Shown here: positions 36,489 to 45,840 of the stretch, one piece after another | How the letters are laid out: each line of letters opens with the position of its first letter | How positions within the stretch are numbered: position 1 is the first letter of the stretch | Assembly: GCA_013697625.1 (NCBI GenBank) | Contig: JACCWN010000022.1 | Coordinates: 1-64,000 of the forward strand | From: Legionella sp. | Lineage (GTDB): Bacteria > Pseudomonadota > Gammaproteobacteria > Legionellales > Legionellaceae | Direction of reading: 5' to 3' | DNA: 64,000 bases | Notes under the pieces: generated by a model | Seen by the model: only the letters and a program-made list of their open reading frames with translations | Database searches by the model: none | Told to the model about the DNA's origin: nothing | Position numbers and translations under genes: made by a program

Positions 36489-36614
36489 AACTTTACACCA
36501 TAAAAAGACTATTTTAAGCTTATTCAGCGGTATTTTATCAGAATTGTCCACAAATTAGTATTCGTACCTTAGGCGGAGTATAATGTACACTCAATTTAAA
36601 ACAGGTGAGTACTA

Positions 36615-37391
36615 TTGAAGCATAATCCGCGTAAACGATTTGGCCAGAATTTTCTACAAAATCAGCAGATTATCCATGAAATTATCCAGGCAATTCATCC
36701 CCAATCAAGTGACAAGGTCATTGAAATTGGTCCGGGATTAGGTGCTTTAACCCTACCTTTATTGCGTAGTTTAAAAAAATTAACCGCCATTGAGATAGAT
36801 AGGGATTTGCTAGAGCATCTCAAAAACCTAGAGCTCCCCCCCTCTTCAGGTCAGCTGCAGCTACTTTCGGCAGATGCCTTGACGCTGGATTACAGCCAAT
36901 TTGGTGGCAATTTGCGCATAGTTGGTAATTTACCTTATAATATATCCACCCCTTTGATGCTTCGATTATTAAAATACACCCCTTTTATAGAGGATATGTA
37001 TTTTATGCTGCAAAAAGAGGTGGTTGATAGGATGGCTGCAGTTCCTGGAACCAAGGCCTATGGACGATTAAGCGTGATGTTACAATACCATTGCGAGGTT
37101 AATTTTTTATTCACTGTGCCGCCTGAATCCTTTATGCCCGCTCCTAAGGTAAATTCAGCCATGGTACAACTGGTCCCTTATCAGCAATCACCCTATGATC
37201 ATGTTGGTGTAGACAACTTAGAAAAGCTTGTGGCTCAGGCCTTTGCCATGCGCCGTAAAACACTGTTTAATAATTTGAAGGGTCACATTTCTGCAGAACA
37301 ATTACATCAGTTAGGAATAGATGGGAATAAGAGACCAGAACAGATTTCAATAAAAGAATATGTCCAACTAGCGAAAATTATTTCCATTTAG
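36615..37391 (+). CDS. rsmA: 16S rRNA dimethyladenosine transferase RsmA (KsgA)
   Basis: 258 aa. Dimethylates A1518 and A1519 of 16S rRNA. The start is TTG at 36615, preceded by AGGTGAG at five bases; this gives the canonical N terminus [17 protein letters not shown]-binding motif I is [11 protein letters not shown], and the catalytic motif is GNLPYNIST. The C-terminal helical part has [14 protein letters not shown]. apaH lies downstream as in enterobacteria, but with a 441-aa gene in between and no apaG. Confidence 0.97.
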   Translation: MKHNPRKRFGQNFLQNQQIIHEIIQAIHPQSSDKVIEIGPGLGALTLPLLRSLKKLTAIEIDRDLLEHLKNLELPPSSGQLQLLSADALTLDYSQFGGNLRIVGNLPYNISTPLMLRLLKYTPFIEDMYFMLQKEVVDRMAAVPGTKAYGRLSVMLQYHCEVNFLFTVPPESFMPAPKVNSAMVQLVPYQQSPYDHVGVDNLEKLVAQAFAMRRKTLFNNLKGHISAEQLHQLGIDGNKRPEQISIKEYVQLAKIISI

Positions 37392-37634
37392 TGTAAAATA
37401 GAGGTCAAGTGCTTTTATTGTATAAGGTTATTCCCTCAGGAATAGTTTAACCTATTGAAAATATGATTAAATCTTATCAAGTGCATATTTTTGTTAAAAC
37501 ACAAAATTTTTTAGAAATGACCCGCTTGCGCGCTTTAACACAGCTGTTATTTGGAAGAAGTCATAAAATCAGATAAACTTGTTAATTTTTAGCAGTGATT
37601 AAGGATACCCTATTTTAACAAGGATGAAATTATA

Positions 37635-38960
37635 ATGGAGATTGCTTTGTTCCACCATAAGCCAAAAATTCAGCAGCAAACTGTAAAGGCCCCAACCAAT
37701 GCAATTAGCATTGTGGAGCCCACACCTTTTTTATCTGAGGAAAAAAGACCACAGTTGTTGCAAAGCATGCGCGCATTAAGCAGTATAGAAACAAGCCAAT
37801 ATGACAGCCTGTGCACAAATCTCATTGAACAGTTGGTCAACTACTGCCAAAAATTGCCCGCATCTACCAATACCTATTATGCCCAAGCCGGTGGTTTGGT
37901 AGATTATGCACTTAATCGTACTGAGGCAGCTTTAAGCCTATTTAAAAATATTGTAGCTCCAGGGAGCGAAACTTTATCCCCACAACAAACCCTTTGGCAA
38001 TACGCTTTATTTTCGGCAGGCTTGTTACAAAATATTGGTACACTTTTTGTTGATTATAAAATCAATGCCTTTGATGTAGAGGGAGAAGTAAAACAATGGA
38101 ATCCTTTGGAGCTGCCTTTAATACATGCTGGGTGTCAGTACGATTATGAGTTGCTTAAGGAGCCTGATGTTGGTTTCCGCCACCGCTTGAATTTATTATT
38201 AGCAAAAACCCTCATGCCTGCCAGCGGCTTTAGCTGGATTGCCTCTAATCCACAAGTTTTAATGGTATGGTTGGCCTTGTTGAATGAGGATTATCAGGGG
38301 GCTGGGACTCTGGGTCTTTTACTAATTCGCGCCGACGCAATTGCCTTACAAAGATATTTTAACGATTTTTTAGTGAATGTGAAAGTTCAGCAAAACCCTC
38401 ATGGGTCAGTGAATACATTCATTGATAGCCCTGTCCCATCTGTTTTAGAAAAAGAACAAATCGTAGGTTTAGAGTTTCTTCAATGGCTGTCTCAAGCTTT
38501 AGAAACAGGCAAAATTATTCTTAATAAAGGCCCACTGATCATGGTGCCAGGCGGTTTATTAATGACTCAAGAATTGTTTCAAATGTATTTAGATGAATCA
38601 TCTCTTAAAAGTCAAGAAAAGGTGCAAAAAGGCTTTTTAAGCTTAGGCTTATATGTATTGGGAGCAGATGGCCGGGCCATCTTAAGGTTTGACCAAGGTC
38701 CAAACAAGGGCATGGTCAATGGTATTGTATTTGCAAAATATTCTATGGTATTGCCAAATGCAACCAAAATAAATTCAAAAGAGTCACTTTCGCCCATTGA
38801 GGTGACTAATAAGGTATTACACAGCAGCCAATATACCCAAAAACCAGTCATTGCTGTTGCGCCACCTATACGCACCTTAGCAAGTTCAGGACAGTGGCAA
38901 GTAGTCGAAAAATCAAATCTTTCACAGGCTTTTAGTCCAGGAGCAAGAAAAGGTGGCTGA
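37635..38960 (+). CDS. TraI_2-like protein with a degenerate HD motif
   Basis: 441 aa. Residues 55-150 resemble the TraI_2 (ICE relaxase/helicase N-terminal, HD-related) domain: [20 protein letters not shown], then [21 protein letters not shown] and later WNPLELPL. In active HD relatives the 'GGLLxH' His and the 'LLHDIGK' His-Asp are metal ligands. Here they read GGLVDY and LLQNIGT, so the metal site is lost. Residues 275-345 match the TraI_2 C-terminal winged-helix part ([16 protein letters not shown], then [14 protein letters not shown]). No other conjugation gene is near. It overlaps apaH by eight bases. Function unknown; a DNA-binding role is possible. Confidence 0.7.
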   Translation: MEIALFHHKPKIQQQTVKAPTNAISIVEPTPFLSEEKRPQLLQSMRALSSIETSQYDSLCTNLIEQLVNYCQKLPASTNTYYAQAGGLVDYALNRTEAALSLFKNIVAPGSETLSPQQTLWQYALFSAGLLQNIGTLFVDYKINAFDVEGEVKQWNPLELPLIHAGCQYDYELLKEPDVGFRHRLNLLLAKTLMPASGFSWIASNPQVLMVWLALLNEDYQGAGTLGLLLIRADAIALQRYFNDFLVNVKVQQNPHGSVNTFIDSPVPSVLEKEQIVGLEFLQWLSQALETGKIILNKGPLIMVPGGLLMTQELFQMYLDESSLKSQEKVQKGFLSLGLYVLGADGRAILRFDQGPNKGMVNGIVFAKYSMVLPNATKINSKESLSPIEVTNKVLHSSQYTQKPVIAVAPPIRTLASSGQWQVVEKSNLSQAFSPGARKGG

Positions 38961-39780
38961 TTATGCGATTGGTGATGTGCAAGGTTGCTATGATGCTTTA
39001 CAAAAACTTTTGGAAACCATTGATTTTCATGAATCAACCGATCAATTGTGGTTTGTGGGTGATCTAGTGAATCGAGGTCCCCAATCCTTGGCAGTGCTGC
39101 GGTTTATCCATGCCCTATCAAAGCCGGCTATGATAACCTTAGGCAATCATGACTTACATTTATTGGCCTGTCTTTTTGGTACTGGTCTGACAACCAAAAA
39201 CAAAGACGACACGCTTCAAGAAATCCTGCAAGCAGACGATGGTGAAGAGCTTGGGCATTGGTTAAGAAAACAGCCGATTATATGCTACTCTCCTAAACTT
39301 CAAGTCCTTATGTGCCATGCTGGAATTTCACCTTTATGGGATTTAAACTTGGCCATTGATTTGGCTAAGGAAGTACAAGCAGTATTATCAGGAGAACACT
39401 ACAAGGGATTTTTAAATCATATGTATGGTAATCAACCTAGCCTATGGTCTGATGAAATCACAGGCATTGACCGTCTGCGTTTGATAACCAATTATTTTAC
39501 ACGCATGCGATATTGTGATGCCCAAGGTGGTTTGGATTTCAGCTTTAAAGGACCAATCAATCAAGCACCAGCGCACCTATATCCTTGGTATGAGGTACCT
39601 GGACGTAAAGCAATTGAGGTTGATATTATATTTGGGCATTGGGCTGCGCTCATGGGTAACTGTGCCCATCCCACCCTTCACCCCATAGACACAGGCTGTC
39701 ACTGGGGCGGTAAATTAACTGCATTACGTTTGCAGGATAAACGGGTTTTTTCAACCCCCTGCGCATTGAGGTACATATAG
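38953..39780 (+). CDS. apaH: Diadenosine tetraphosphatase ApaH
   Basis: 275 aa. Calcineurin-like phosphatase that splits Ap4A symmetrically into two ADP and affects decapping of Np4-capped RNA. Metal-site motifs: [36 protein letters not shown] and, further on, FGHWAALMG. The start is GTG at 38953, inside the last codons of the TraI_2-like gene. The stop abuts the GTG of the TolC-like gene, so the genes are tightly coupled. Confidence 0.96.
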   Translation: MADYAIGDVQGCYDALQKLLETIDFHESTDQLWFVGDLVNRGPQSLAVLRFIHALSKPAMITLGNHDLHLLACLFGTGLTTKNKDDTLQEILQADDGEELGHWLRKQPIICYSPKLQVLMCHAGISPLWDLNLAIDLAKEVQAVLSGEHYKGFLNHMYGNQPSLWSDEITGIDRLRLITNYFTRMRYCDAQGGLDFSFKGPINQAPAHLYPWYEVPGRKAIEVDIIFGHWAALMGNCAHPTLHPIDTGCHWGGKLTALRLQDKRVFSTPCALRYI

Positions 39781-41328
39781 GTGTATTTTTTTTATAGAGC
39801 AGTGTTAATTTTATTACTTTATGTCCCAAGTTTCAATGCATTGGCTGTGGTCGCACCTGTGGGAGATCCCTTAGAAGCGGCAATCCATGACCCTGAGTAC
39901 GAATTACATCATTGGATAGAACTGCCAACCTCTCCCCTTTCTCGTAAAAAAACACTGCAATATTTAAGTTTAAAGGAAGCCATTTTGTTGGCTTTGCGAT
40001 ACAACCCAAACATTCAAGATGCAGAATTAGACCGCATCATTCAAAGATATCAACTGCGCCTAGCCAATAATGAGTTCGAATTACAATATGCTTTGGGTGC
40101 AACTGGGCTCGTACAAAAAAGTACTTTCAATGGTGTTGGGAGTAAGACCAGTAGCAGCCTATTAGCCTCTCCTGAATTTGATCTTAAAACCAAATATGGT
40201 ACTACAGCTGCCTTAACTTTAGAAAATAGCTTTAATGTAAATACCAACTATAGCCCTGTTTTAAATTTTTCATTAAACCAGCCCTTGTTACGTGGCGCTG
40301 GTAGATCAGTGAATGAGGCCAATTTACAAGGCGCCAGAGACACTGATAATTTTAATAAATTAAATCTGCAGCAATCTGTGATGGACCAAATAAGCCAAGT
40401 CATTCTGGCATATAGAGCGCTGGTTTTAAGCGGCAATATTTTAAAAAATCAACATCTGCAGTTAACAGAAGCAAAAAAATCATATGAAATCAATGAGAAG
40501 AAGATAGAGGCAGGACAACTTGAACCCACTGGTAACATTCAACAATCCTATCAAATTGAATCCCTAAGCCTTTTAGTAGAACAAGCTGAGAATGATTTTA
40601 AAACGACTTCTCAAGATCTGTTACAAGCCATAGGACTGGATCCTGATATGCATCTATCAGTACCAAATGATGTCACGGTAGGCGAGGTGGTCCTACCCAA
40701 TTTGAATCAATCTATTGAAATAGCACTGAATCACAATACGCAGTATCTTGCCCAACAACTGGCTCTTCGTGCAGATGAAAGGGCCTTTACAGTTGCTAAA
40801 AACCAACAATTATGGCAACTGGATTTAGGTGCAAATGTGATAAGCGGTCTAGCAAATGATGTGGTTGGTAATGGTAATGGCATCCGAGATATCTACAGCG
40901 GTAATAACATTACTCAATCTGCTAGGCTTACACTTACCGTGCCTCTGCATGATATCAACCGTCGTAGCCAACTCATCAATGCTAAGATTCGCCTTGAGAA
41001 AGATAGAATCAACCTCATTGCCGCCAAAAGAGGCTTGATCACACTGGTGACCAATACAGTACACAATATTGAAAGTTTGGCAAAACGCTTAGAGCTTGCT
41101 AAAAAACAAGTACATTTGGCCCAACTTTCTTATGATTTAGAAAAGAAAAAGCGACAAGCAGGGATTTCCAGTGCTCTGGATGTAAATAATACTCAAAATC
41201 AATTGATACAAGCGCAGTCAGGATTAATAGGCGCAAAGATTGCCTACCTTAATCAGTTAACTGCCTTACAAAGACTATTAGGAACTACGCTAGATTATTG
41301 GCATATAAAACTTAGGTACGGTGAATGA
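39781..41328 (+). CDS. TolC-family outer membrane efflux protein
   Basis: 515 aa, starting at the GTG at 39781 immediately after the apaH stop. The N terminus is a signal peptide (VLILLLYVPSFNALA). Two repeated halves of the outer-membrane efflux domain are visible: LSLKEAILLALRYNPNIQDA in the first and QSIEIALNHNTQYLAQQLAL in the second, each followed by long coiled-coil helices. It forms the outer-membrane exit channel and precedes a MacA-like adaptor, an ABC ATPase and a permease, with a 4-bp overlap to the adaptor. Confidence 0.92.
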   Translation: MYFFYRAVLILLLYVPSFNALAVVAPVGDPLEAAIHDPEYELHHWIELPTSPLSRKKTLQYLSLKEAILLALRYNPNIQDAELDRIIQRYQLRLANNEFELQYALGATGLVQKSTFNGVGSKTSSSLLASPEFDLKTKYGTTAALTLENSFNVNTNYSPVLNFSLNQPLLRGAGRSVNEANLQGARDTDNFNKLNLQQSVMDQISQVILAYRALVLSGNILKNQHLQLTEAKKSYEINEKKIEAGQLEPTGNIQQSYQIESLSLLVEQAENDFKTTSQDLLQAIGLDPDMHLSVPNDVTVGEVVLPNLNQSIEIALNHNTQYLAQQLALRADERAFTVAKNQQLWQLDLGANVISGLANDVVGNGNGIRDIYSGNNITQSARLTLTVPLHDINRRSQLINAKIRLEKDRINLIAAKRGLITLVTNTVHNIESLAKRLELAKKQVHLAQLSYDLEKKKRQAGISSALDVNNTQNQLIQAQSGLIGAKIAYLNQLTALQRLLGTTLDYWHIKLRYGE

Positions 41329-42458
41329 CTACTTTGACCAAAACATTTTTTCTTTTTATTTTTATATTAGGGCTTATATCCTGTGGCTCTGAGAAAAGTC
41401 AGACCACCAACAGTTATAAAGTTAAAACCATGCCTGTGCATAAAAGCTTGCATTTCACAGGTACAGTGCAGCCTTTAAACGAGAACACCTTGACCAGTCC
41501 TATGGATGCAGTGGTAGAATCCATGAATTTTCATTATGGTCAAATGGTGAAAAAAAATGACATCATTTTGGTTTTAAATTCTTCAGAACTTCAAAAGTCA
41601 TACAATGATTTATTGACAGAATATTTGAAAGCTAAAGACAGCTACACGGTGGCCAAAGCTAAATTCACCGGTACACAAGACCTTTGGAATGCAGGATTAT
41701 TAGCCAAAAATAATTATCTTAGTGAAAAATCAAGTGTGGATACCTCCAGAGTGACTTTGATGGAATCTACACGCAAGCTCACTGAGTTGTTAAGCAAAAT
41801 GGATGACAACAGCTTAAAAGACGTATCCTCACTGAGTTTGTCTGATTTTGAAAAATTAAAAGCCGTATTAACCGCACGTCACAATTTAATTCATATAAAA
41901 GCAACACAGGATGGTATTTTACTATATCCGCCTAAATCAGATGATAAAACAGCCCAAATTACCGTGGGCTCAGCCATAAAATCTGGACAAGTGTTGGCCT
42001 TGATTGGGGATCTAAAAGGCATCACGATTACCATTGATGTACCAGAGATTGATATAGACAAAATCCACCCAGGGATGGAGGCAAACATCAGTGGTATTGC
42101 CTTTGGTAAACACCAATTAAAGGGACAATTGGTTGCAGTCAATGCCCAAGCCTCCAATACTAACAACGGGGGTTTGCCATCCTTTACAGCCATGGTTGAA
42201 GTCACATCCTTAACAGAAGAAGAACAACATAAAATAAAAGTAGGCATGAGTGCTGCCATCGAATTAAACGTAGACACACAAAACCAATTATTAATCCCAA
42301 TTGCAGCAGTGAAACATGAACAGGGCAACAACGTGGTGCATCTGAAGCTTGCTCAAGGCAATATCGAAAAACGCATCATAACGACTGGTCCTCTACAAAG
42401 TGATACCGTGGTCATTGAATCAGGCTTAAAATCGGGGGATGTGGTGTTGTATGATTAA
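41325..42458 (+). CDS. Periplasmic adaptor lipoprotein (MacA/HlyD type)
   Basis: 377 aa. The lipoprotein signal ends at Cys20 in LGLISCGS, anchoring it to the inner membrane. Order of parts: a barrel-sandwich half (HFTGTVQPLNENTLTSPMDA), an alpha-helical hairpin at about 90-170 that contacts the TolC channel, the second lipoyl half (KATQDGILLYPP), then beta-barrel and membrane-proximal domains (PGMEANISGIAFGK, VGMSAAIELNV). It links the permease pair to the TolC-like protein. The start overlaps the TolC-like stop (ATGA), and the end overlaps the ATPase start. Confidence 0.92.
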   Translation: MTTLTKTFFLFIFILGLISCGSEKSQTTNSYKVKTMPVHKSLHFTGTVQPLNENTLTSPMDAVVESMNFHYGQMVKKNDIILVLNSSELQKSYNDLLTEYLKAKDSYTVAKAKFTGTQDLWNAGLLAKNNYLSEKSSVDTSRVTLMESTRKLTELLSKMDDNSLKDVSSLSLSDFEKLKAVLTARHNLIHIKATQDGILLYPPKSDDKTAQITVGSAIKSGQVLALIGDLKGITITIDVPEIDIDKIHPGMEANISGIAFGKHQLKGQLVAVNAQASNTNNGGLPSFTAMVEVTSLTEEEQHKIKVGMSAAIELNVDTQNQLLIPIAAVKHEQGNNVVHLKLAQGNIEKRIITTGPLQSDTVVIESGLKSGDVVLYD

Positions 42459-43140
42459 CCAGCCCTTAGCCATACTGACTGATCTGGTAAAAACCTATTC
42501 ACTTGAAGGAGTGCATTCAACCATCCTTAAACAAATTTCACTGACCCTCTATTCAGGCGATTTGGTGGCCATTGTCGGCGCCTCAGGTTCTGGTAAATCC
42601 ACTTTGATGAATATCATTGGGTTGTTGGATAAAGCCGATTCAGGATCATATATTTTAAATAGTAAAAACGTTGCTAACTTAAGCAATGATGAAACTGCGC
42701 AATTGCGAAATCAAAGTATAGGCTTTGTTTTTCAACAATTTAATTTACTGTCCCGTTTCACAGCTATGCAAAATGTTGCTTTACCGCTCACTTACCGTGA
42801 TCTGAAGTCCTCCGACATCCAAGACAAAGTGATGCACTCCTTAAAGCGTGTAGGTATGCAAGACTATGCTCGTCATAAACCCATGCAGCTATCAGGTGGT
42901 CAGCAACAACGGATTGCAATTGCAAGGGCTTTGGTCAATGAGCCGCAGGTCATTCTGGCTGATGAGCCTACTGGCGCACTAGACTCACGAACTGGGCGTG
43001 ATGTGATGGATTTATTCTTAAGTTTAAATGCAGAAGGACGCACGCTGATACTGGTGACCCATGATGAACGTGTTGCAGCTCAATGCAAAACTCAAATCAC
43101 CTTGGCAGATGGTCAAATTGTCTCGGAGCCCTCGACTTGA
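42451..43140 (+). CDS. MacB/LolD-type ABC transporter ATPase
   Basis: 229 aa from the ATG at 42451 (MINQPLAILTDLVKTY), which overlaps the adaptor stop by eight bases. Walker A is GASGSGKST, the Q-loop is FVFQQFNLL, the signature is LSGGQQQRIAIARAL, Walker B is VILADEPTGALD and the H-loop His lies in LVTHDE. All elements are intact. Unlike E. coli MacB, the ATPase is separate from its permease. It powers the tripartite pump. Confidence 0.96.
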   Translation: MINQPLAILTDLVKTYSLEGVHSTILKQISLTLYSGDLVAIVGASGSGKSTLMNIIGLLDKADSGSYILNSKNVANLSNDETAQLRNQSIGFVFQQFNLLSRFTAMQNVALPLTYRDLKSSDIQDKVMHSLKRVGMQDYARHKPMQLSGGQQQRIAIARALVNEPQVILADEPTGALDSRTGRDVMDLFLSLNAEGRTLILVTHDERVAAQCKTQITLADGQIVSEPST

Positions 43141-44327
43141 CCCTAACCAATCACTTCCAACAAGCCTGGGTTAATCTATGTGCTGCAAAGCTTCGATCAT
43201 TTTTAGCAGTGTTGGGTATATTGGTGGGTACTGCTGCAGTAGTGGCATTGATAAGTTCGGGTCAGATGGCAACAGCCAAGGCTTTAGAACAGTTTAAAGC
43301 TTTGGGAACTGATCTTTTGGCTGTTTCCGTGTTCCAAAAAACGCCCAGCAAATCACACAGCGAAAGCGATTCTTTGACAGTTGAACAATGGTTGCAAATG
43401 GGAGAAATACCAAAGGTTATACAAATAGCGCCTTATGCAATTGCCTATCAAAGCTTAAGCTATGAAGGAACAATTTTACAAGGAGCAATCATTGGAGCTG
43501 ATGAATCTTTAGCAGATATCATTCATATTACCTTAGCTCGCGGACATTTTGTATCTTATTTATCATCATTTGAACATGAATGCGTGATTGGCAATGAGTT
43601 AGCGAATCAACTCAAAGAGGTTACTTTAGATGATCCTATAGGTAAGCAATTGCGAATTGGGAAATACCTGTATACCATCATTGGGATTGCTTCTCCTTGG
43701 AAAGAAAATGGCTTTTTTAATGAAAATATCAACCGCAGTGTCATAGTTCCCTTAAGGGGCCTAAGTTTACTGAACGCAGATACTAAAATCAGCAATGCGG
43801 TGATGAAATTACAACAAGACAGTTCCATCAATGCCATCATTGATGAAATTACAACATACATACAATCAAAATCACCCACCTTGTCACTTTTCCCCCGTTC
43901 GGCCAAACAAATCATAGCCAGTATGGAAAGCCAGGGCCGTATTTTTACCTTATTATTGGCTGTTATTGGTAGCATTTCTTTATTGGTGGGTGGCATTGGT
44001 GTTATGAATGTGATGTTGGTTTCAGTCAGTGAACGCAAGAAAGAAATAGGTATTCGTAAAGCGGTTGGCGCCAAAAACAGTGAAATACAAGCCCTTTTTC
44101 TTGTTGAATCCATCCTACTGTCTTTGGTAGGTGGTTTGTTAGGGGTGATTATTGGATTGGTTTTCACATGCATCATTGCCTATTTTAATTCATGGAATTT
44201 TTCAATCAATCTATTGCCGTCTCTGGCAGGATTTATCGTATCAGCCGCCACAGGTATATTTTTTGGATTCTACCCAGCTTTTAAAGCAGCTCAACTGGAG
44301 CCTATGGTCTCTTTACGCTCAGAATAG
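43137..44327 (+). CDS. MacB/FtsX-type ABC transporter permease
   Basis: 396 aa. The best start is the TTG at 43137, overlapping the ATPase stop (TTGA) with GGAG eight bases upstream; the open frame extends earlier only inside the ATPase gene. Topology is that of MacB permeases: one N-terminal transmembrane helix (SFLAVLGILVGTAAVVALIS), a large periplasmic domain, then three C-terminal helices with GGIGVMNVMLVSVSERKKEI and GIRKAVGAK, the hallmark of the FtsX family. Completes the apaH-tolC-macA-ATPase-permease unit. Substrate unknown (macrolide, peptide or lipoprotein-like cargo are possible). Confidence 0.94.
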   Translation: MTLTNHFQQAWVNLCAAKLRSFLAVLGILVGTAAVVALISSGQMATAKALEQFKALGTDLLAVSVFQKTPSKSHSESDSLTVEQWLQMGEIPKVIQIAPYAIAYQSLSYEGTILQGAIIGADESLADIIHITLARGHFVSYLSSFEHECVIGNELANQLKEVTLDDPIGKQLRIGKYLYTIIGIASPWKENGFFNENINRSVIVPLRGLSLLNADTKISNAVMKLQQDSSINAIIDEITTYIQSKSPTLSLFPRSAKQIIASMESQGRIFTLLLAVIGSISLLVGGIGVMNVMLVSVSERKKEIGIRKAVGAKNSEIQALFLVESILLSLVGGLLGVIIGLVFTCIIAYFNSWNFSINLLPSLAGFIVSAATGIFFGFYPAFKAAQLEPMVSLRSE

Positions 44328-44364
44328 GGTGGTATGTGTAGGTTAAGACTATTCTGAATGCACA

Positions 44365-44452
44365 CCTGTATTACGACTACGTCTAATACAGGCTACAAAT
44401 TTAGTACAGGTAGCCGGTACTACACCTGTATTAGACGTAGTCGTAATACAGG
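44365..44452. repeat. CCTGTATTA-type palindromic repeat, copy 2
   Basis: CCTGTATTACGACTACGTCT... (44365-44392) and its perfect 28-bp complement (44425-44452) flank a 32-bp spacer. Each arm is itself palindromic at its ends (CCTGTATTA ... TAATACAGG). It is preceded by CTGAATG-CACA as in copy 1 near 9.1 kb. It lies just after the permease gene and could form a strong hairpin in its mRNA. The rest of the 44328-44653 gap is AT-rich and should carry the mltB promoter. Confidence 0.85.
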
Positions 44453-44653
44453 GTTATCTTTATAAGATGAAGATATTAGGCTAATCAACACATTTTGTTG
44501 AAAATTCAGCTTGCATTAAAGACAAAATCTAGCTTTATCTTAAATATTCAATGTTTCGATAGACATGGCTGAAATCTTGCTTATGTTTGTTAGCATGATT
44601 ACTATACGTTATACTGATCTTTGCAAATTAATTACATCATATTAGGGGAAACT

Positions 44654-45619
44654 ATGAAACAGTTGGGATTTATGTTTTTCTTGTTAGCCAGTATTGTATT
44701 CCAACCTTTAGCATCAGCCAGTCAGAATTTTAATGAGTGGCTTAGTACTTTAAAACAAGAAGCCGTACAACAAGGCATTCCCTCAAGCTTGGTAGAAAAA
44801 GCACTTGCAGGTATGTCTGAGCCCAATCATCAGATCAAAAATTTTATGCGTTCACAGCCAGAAAGCCGTCTTACTTTTTTGAAATATCGCAATACCCGAG
44901 CCGATAATTATCGAATTGCCATTGGTCGCAAGGAGTATAAAAAAAATAAAGAGCTATTAGATACAATAGGCCAGCGCTTTGGCGTCAATCCCTGTTTTAT
45001 TGTTGCATTCTGGGGCATGGAAACAAGCTATGGTACCTATATGGGTAATTTCCCAGTCATCAAATCGCTGGCTACTTTAGCCTACGAATCCAAACGTAAA
45101 GAATTTTTCCGCAAAGAGTTTTTCATTGCCTTAAAGATTTTAAACGAGGGCCATGTCAGTTTGGCAGACTTTAAAGGTGAGTGGGCCGGTGCTTCTGGCC
45201 AATCTCAATTTTTACCCTCAAGTTGGGTAAGATATGCCGTAGACTATGATGGGGATGGAAAAAAAGACATTTGGAAAAGTAAACCCGATGTCTTTGCCTC
45301 CATCGCTAACTACATGAAACAAAATGGCTGGCAAACCAATGAACCTTGGGCTATTCAAGTCAAACTGCCGAAACAATTTGATATGAAGCTTGAAGGTAAA
45401 AATAATATAAAACCTGTAAGCGAATGGAGCACCCTGGGTGTAGTTACAGAATCTGGCCAACCCCTACCCTATCAAAACTTACAAGGCAGTATTATTCAAC
45501 CATTGGGTGGCCCCACCTTTTTAGCGTTTTCTAATTATAAAATGATTTTACGCTATAATAATTCCACCTATTATGCCGGAGCAATTGGTTATATGGCTGA
45601 TAAAATCTGTCAGAAGTAA
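44654..45619 (+). CDS. mltB: Lytic murein transglycosylase B
   Basis: 321 aa from the ATG at 44654, after AGGGGAA; upstream codons are ignored. The signal peptide ends near LASASQ; no lipobox cysteine is seen, so this is a soluble periplasmic MltB-like enzyme. The catalytic Glu lies in FWGMETSYGTYMG, followed by KGEWAGASGQSQFLPSSWVRYAVD and DGDGKKDIW with the EF-hand-like calcium loop, as in MltB/Slt35. It cleaves peptidoglycan glycan strands to 1,6-anhydro-muropeptides. Confidence 0.94.
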   Translation: MKQLGFMFFLLASIVFQPLASASQNFNEWLSTLKQEAVQQGIPSSLVEKALAGMSEPNHQIKNFMRSQPESRLTFLKYRNTRADNYRIAIGRKEYKKNKELLDTIGQRFGVNPCFIVAFWGMETSYGTYMGNFPVIKSLATLAYESKRKEFFRKEFFIALKILNEGHVSLADFKGEWAGASGQSQFLPSSWVRYAVDYDGDGKKDIWKSKPDVFASIANYMKQNGWQTNEPWAIQVKLPKQFDMKLEGKNNIKPVSEWSTLGVVTESGQPLPYQNLQGSIIQPLGGPTFLAFSNYKMILRYNNSTYYAGAIGYMADKICQK

Positions 45620-45649
45620 TTTGGATATGATTTCAATTCATCCTCCAGG

Positions 45650-45683
45650 CTTAGGTGTCGCGGCTTTGTCCGCGGCACCTAAG
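45650..45683. repeat. Strong 14-bp hairpin after mltB
   Basis: CTTAGGTGTCGCGG pairs with CCGCGGCACCTAAG (one T-G pair) around a 6-nt loop, 30 bases after the mltB stop. It is GC-rich unlike its surroundings. No T tract follows, so it may be a Rho-assisted stop, an mRNA-stabilising stem or a dispersed palindrome. Confidence 0.55.
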
Positions 45684-45840
45684 AGGACGGGGCACACTCC
45701 CAGAACTTTCAAACTTGCGTGATTAACAAAAAGCATCACAGCAATTAGTTGTTCGTTTATAGGTGGCCTTGAAATTTCATGAGTAAGTTAGATGACAATG
45801 AATTATAATGAATCTAAATAGCTGATAAGGTAATTAGATC

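Noticed and set aside
37463-37576. 37-aa frame starting MIKSYQVHIF in the rsmA to TraI_2-like gap
   Set aside because: No Shine-Dalgarno sequence and no recognisable features; the 243-bp gap is best treated as non-coding.
37635-38960. Evidence for an integrative conjugative element around the TraI_2-like gene
   Set aside because: Both neighbours are housekeeping genes, and no integrase, relaxase core, mating-pair gene or flanking direct repeat is present.
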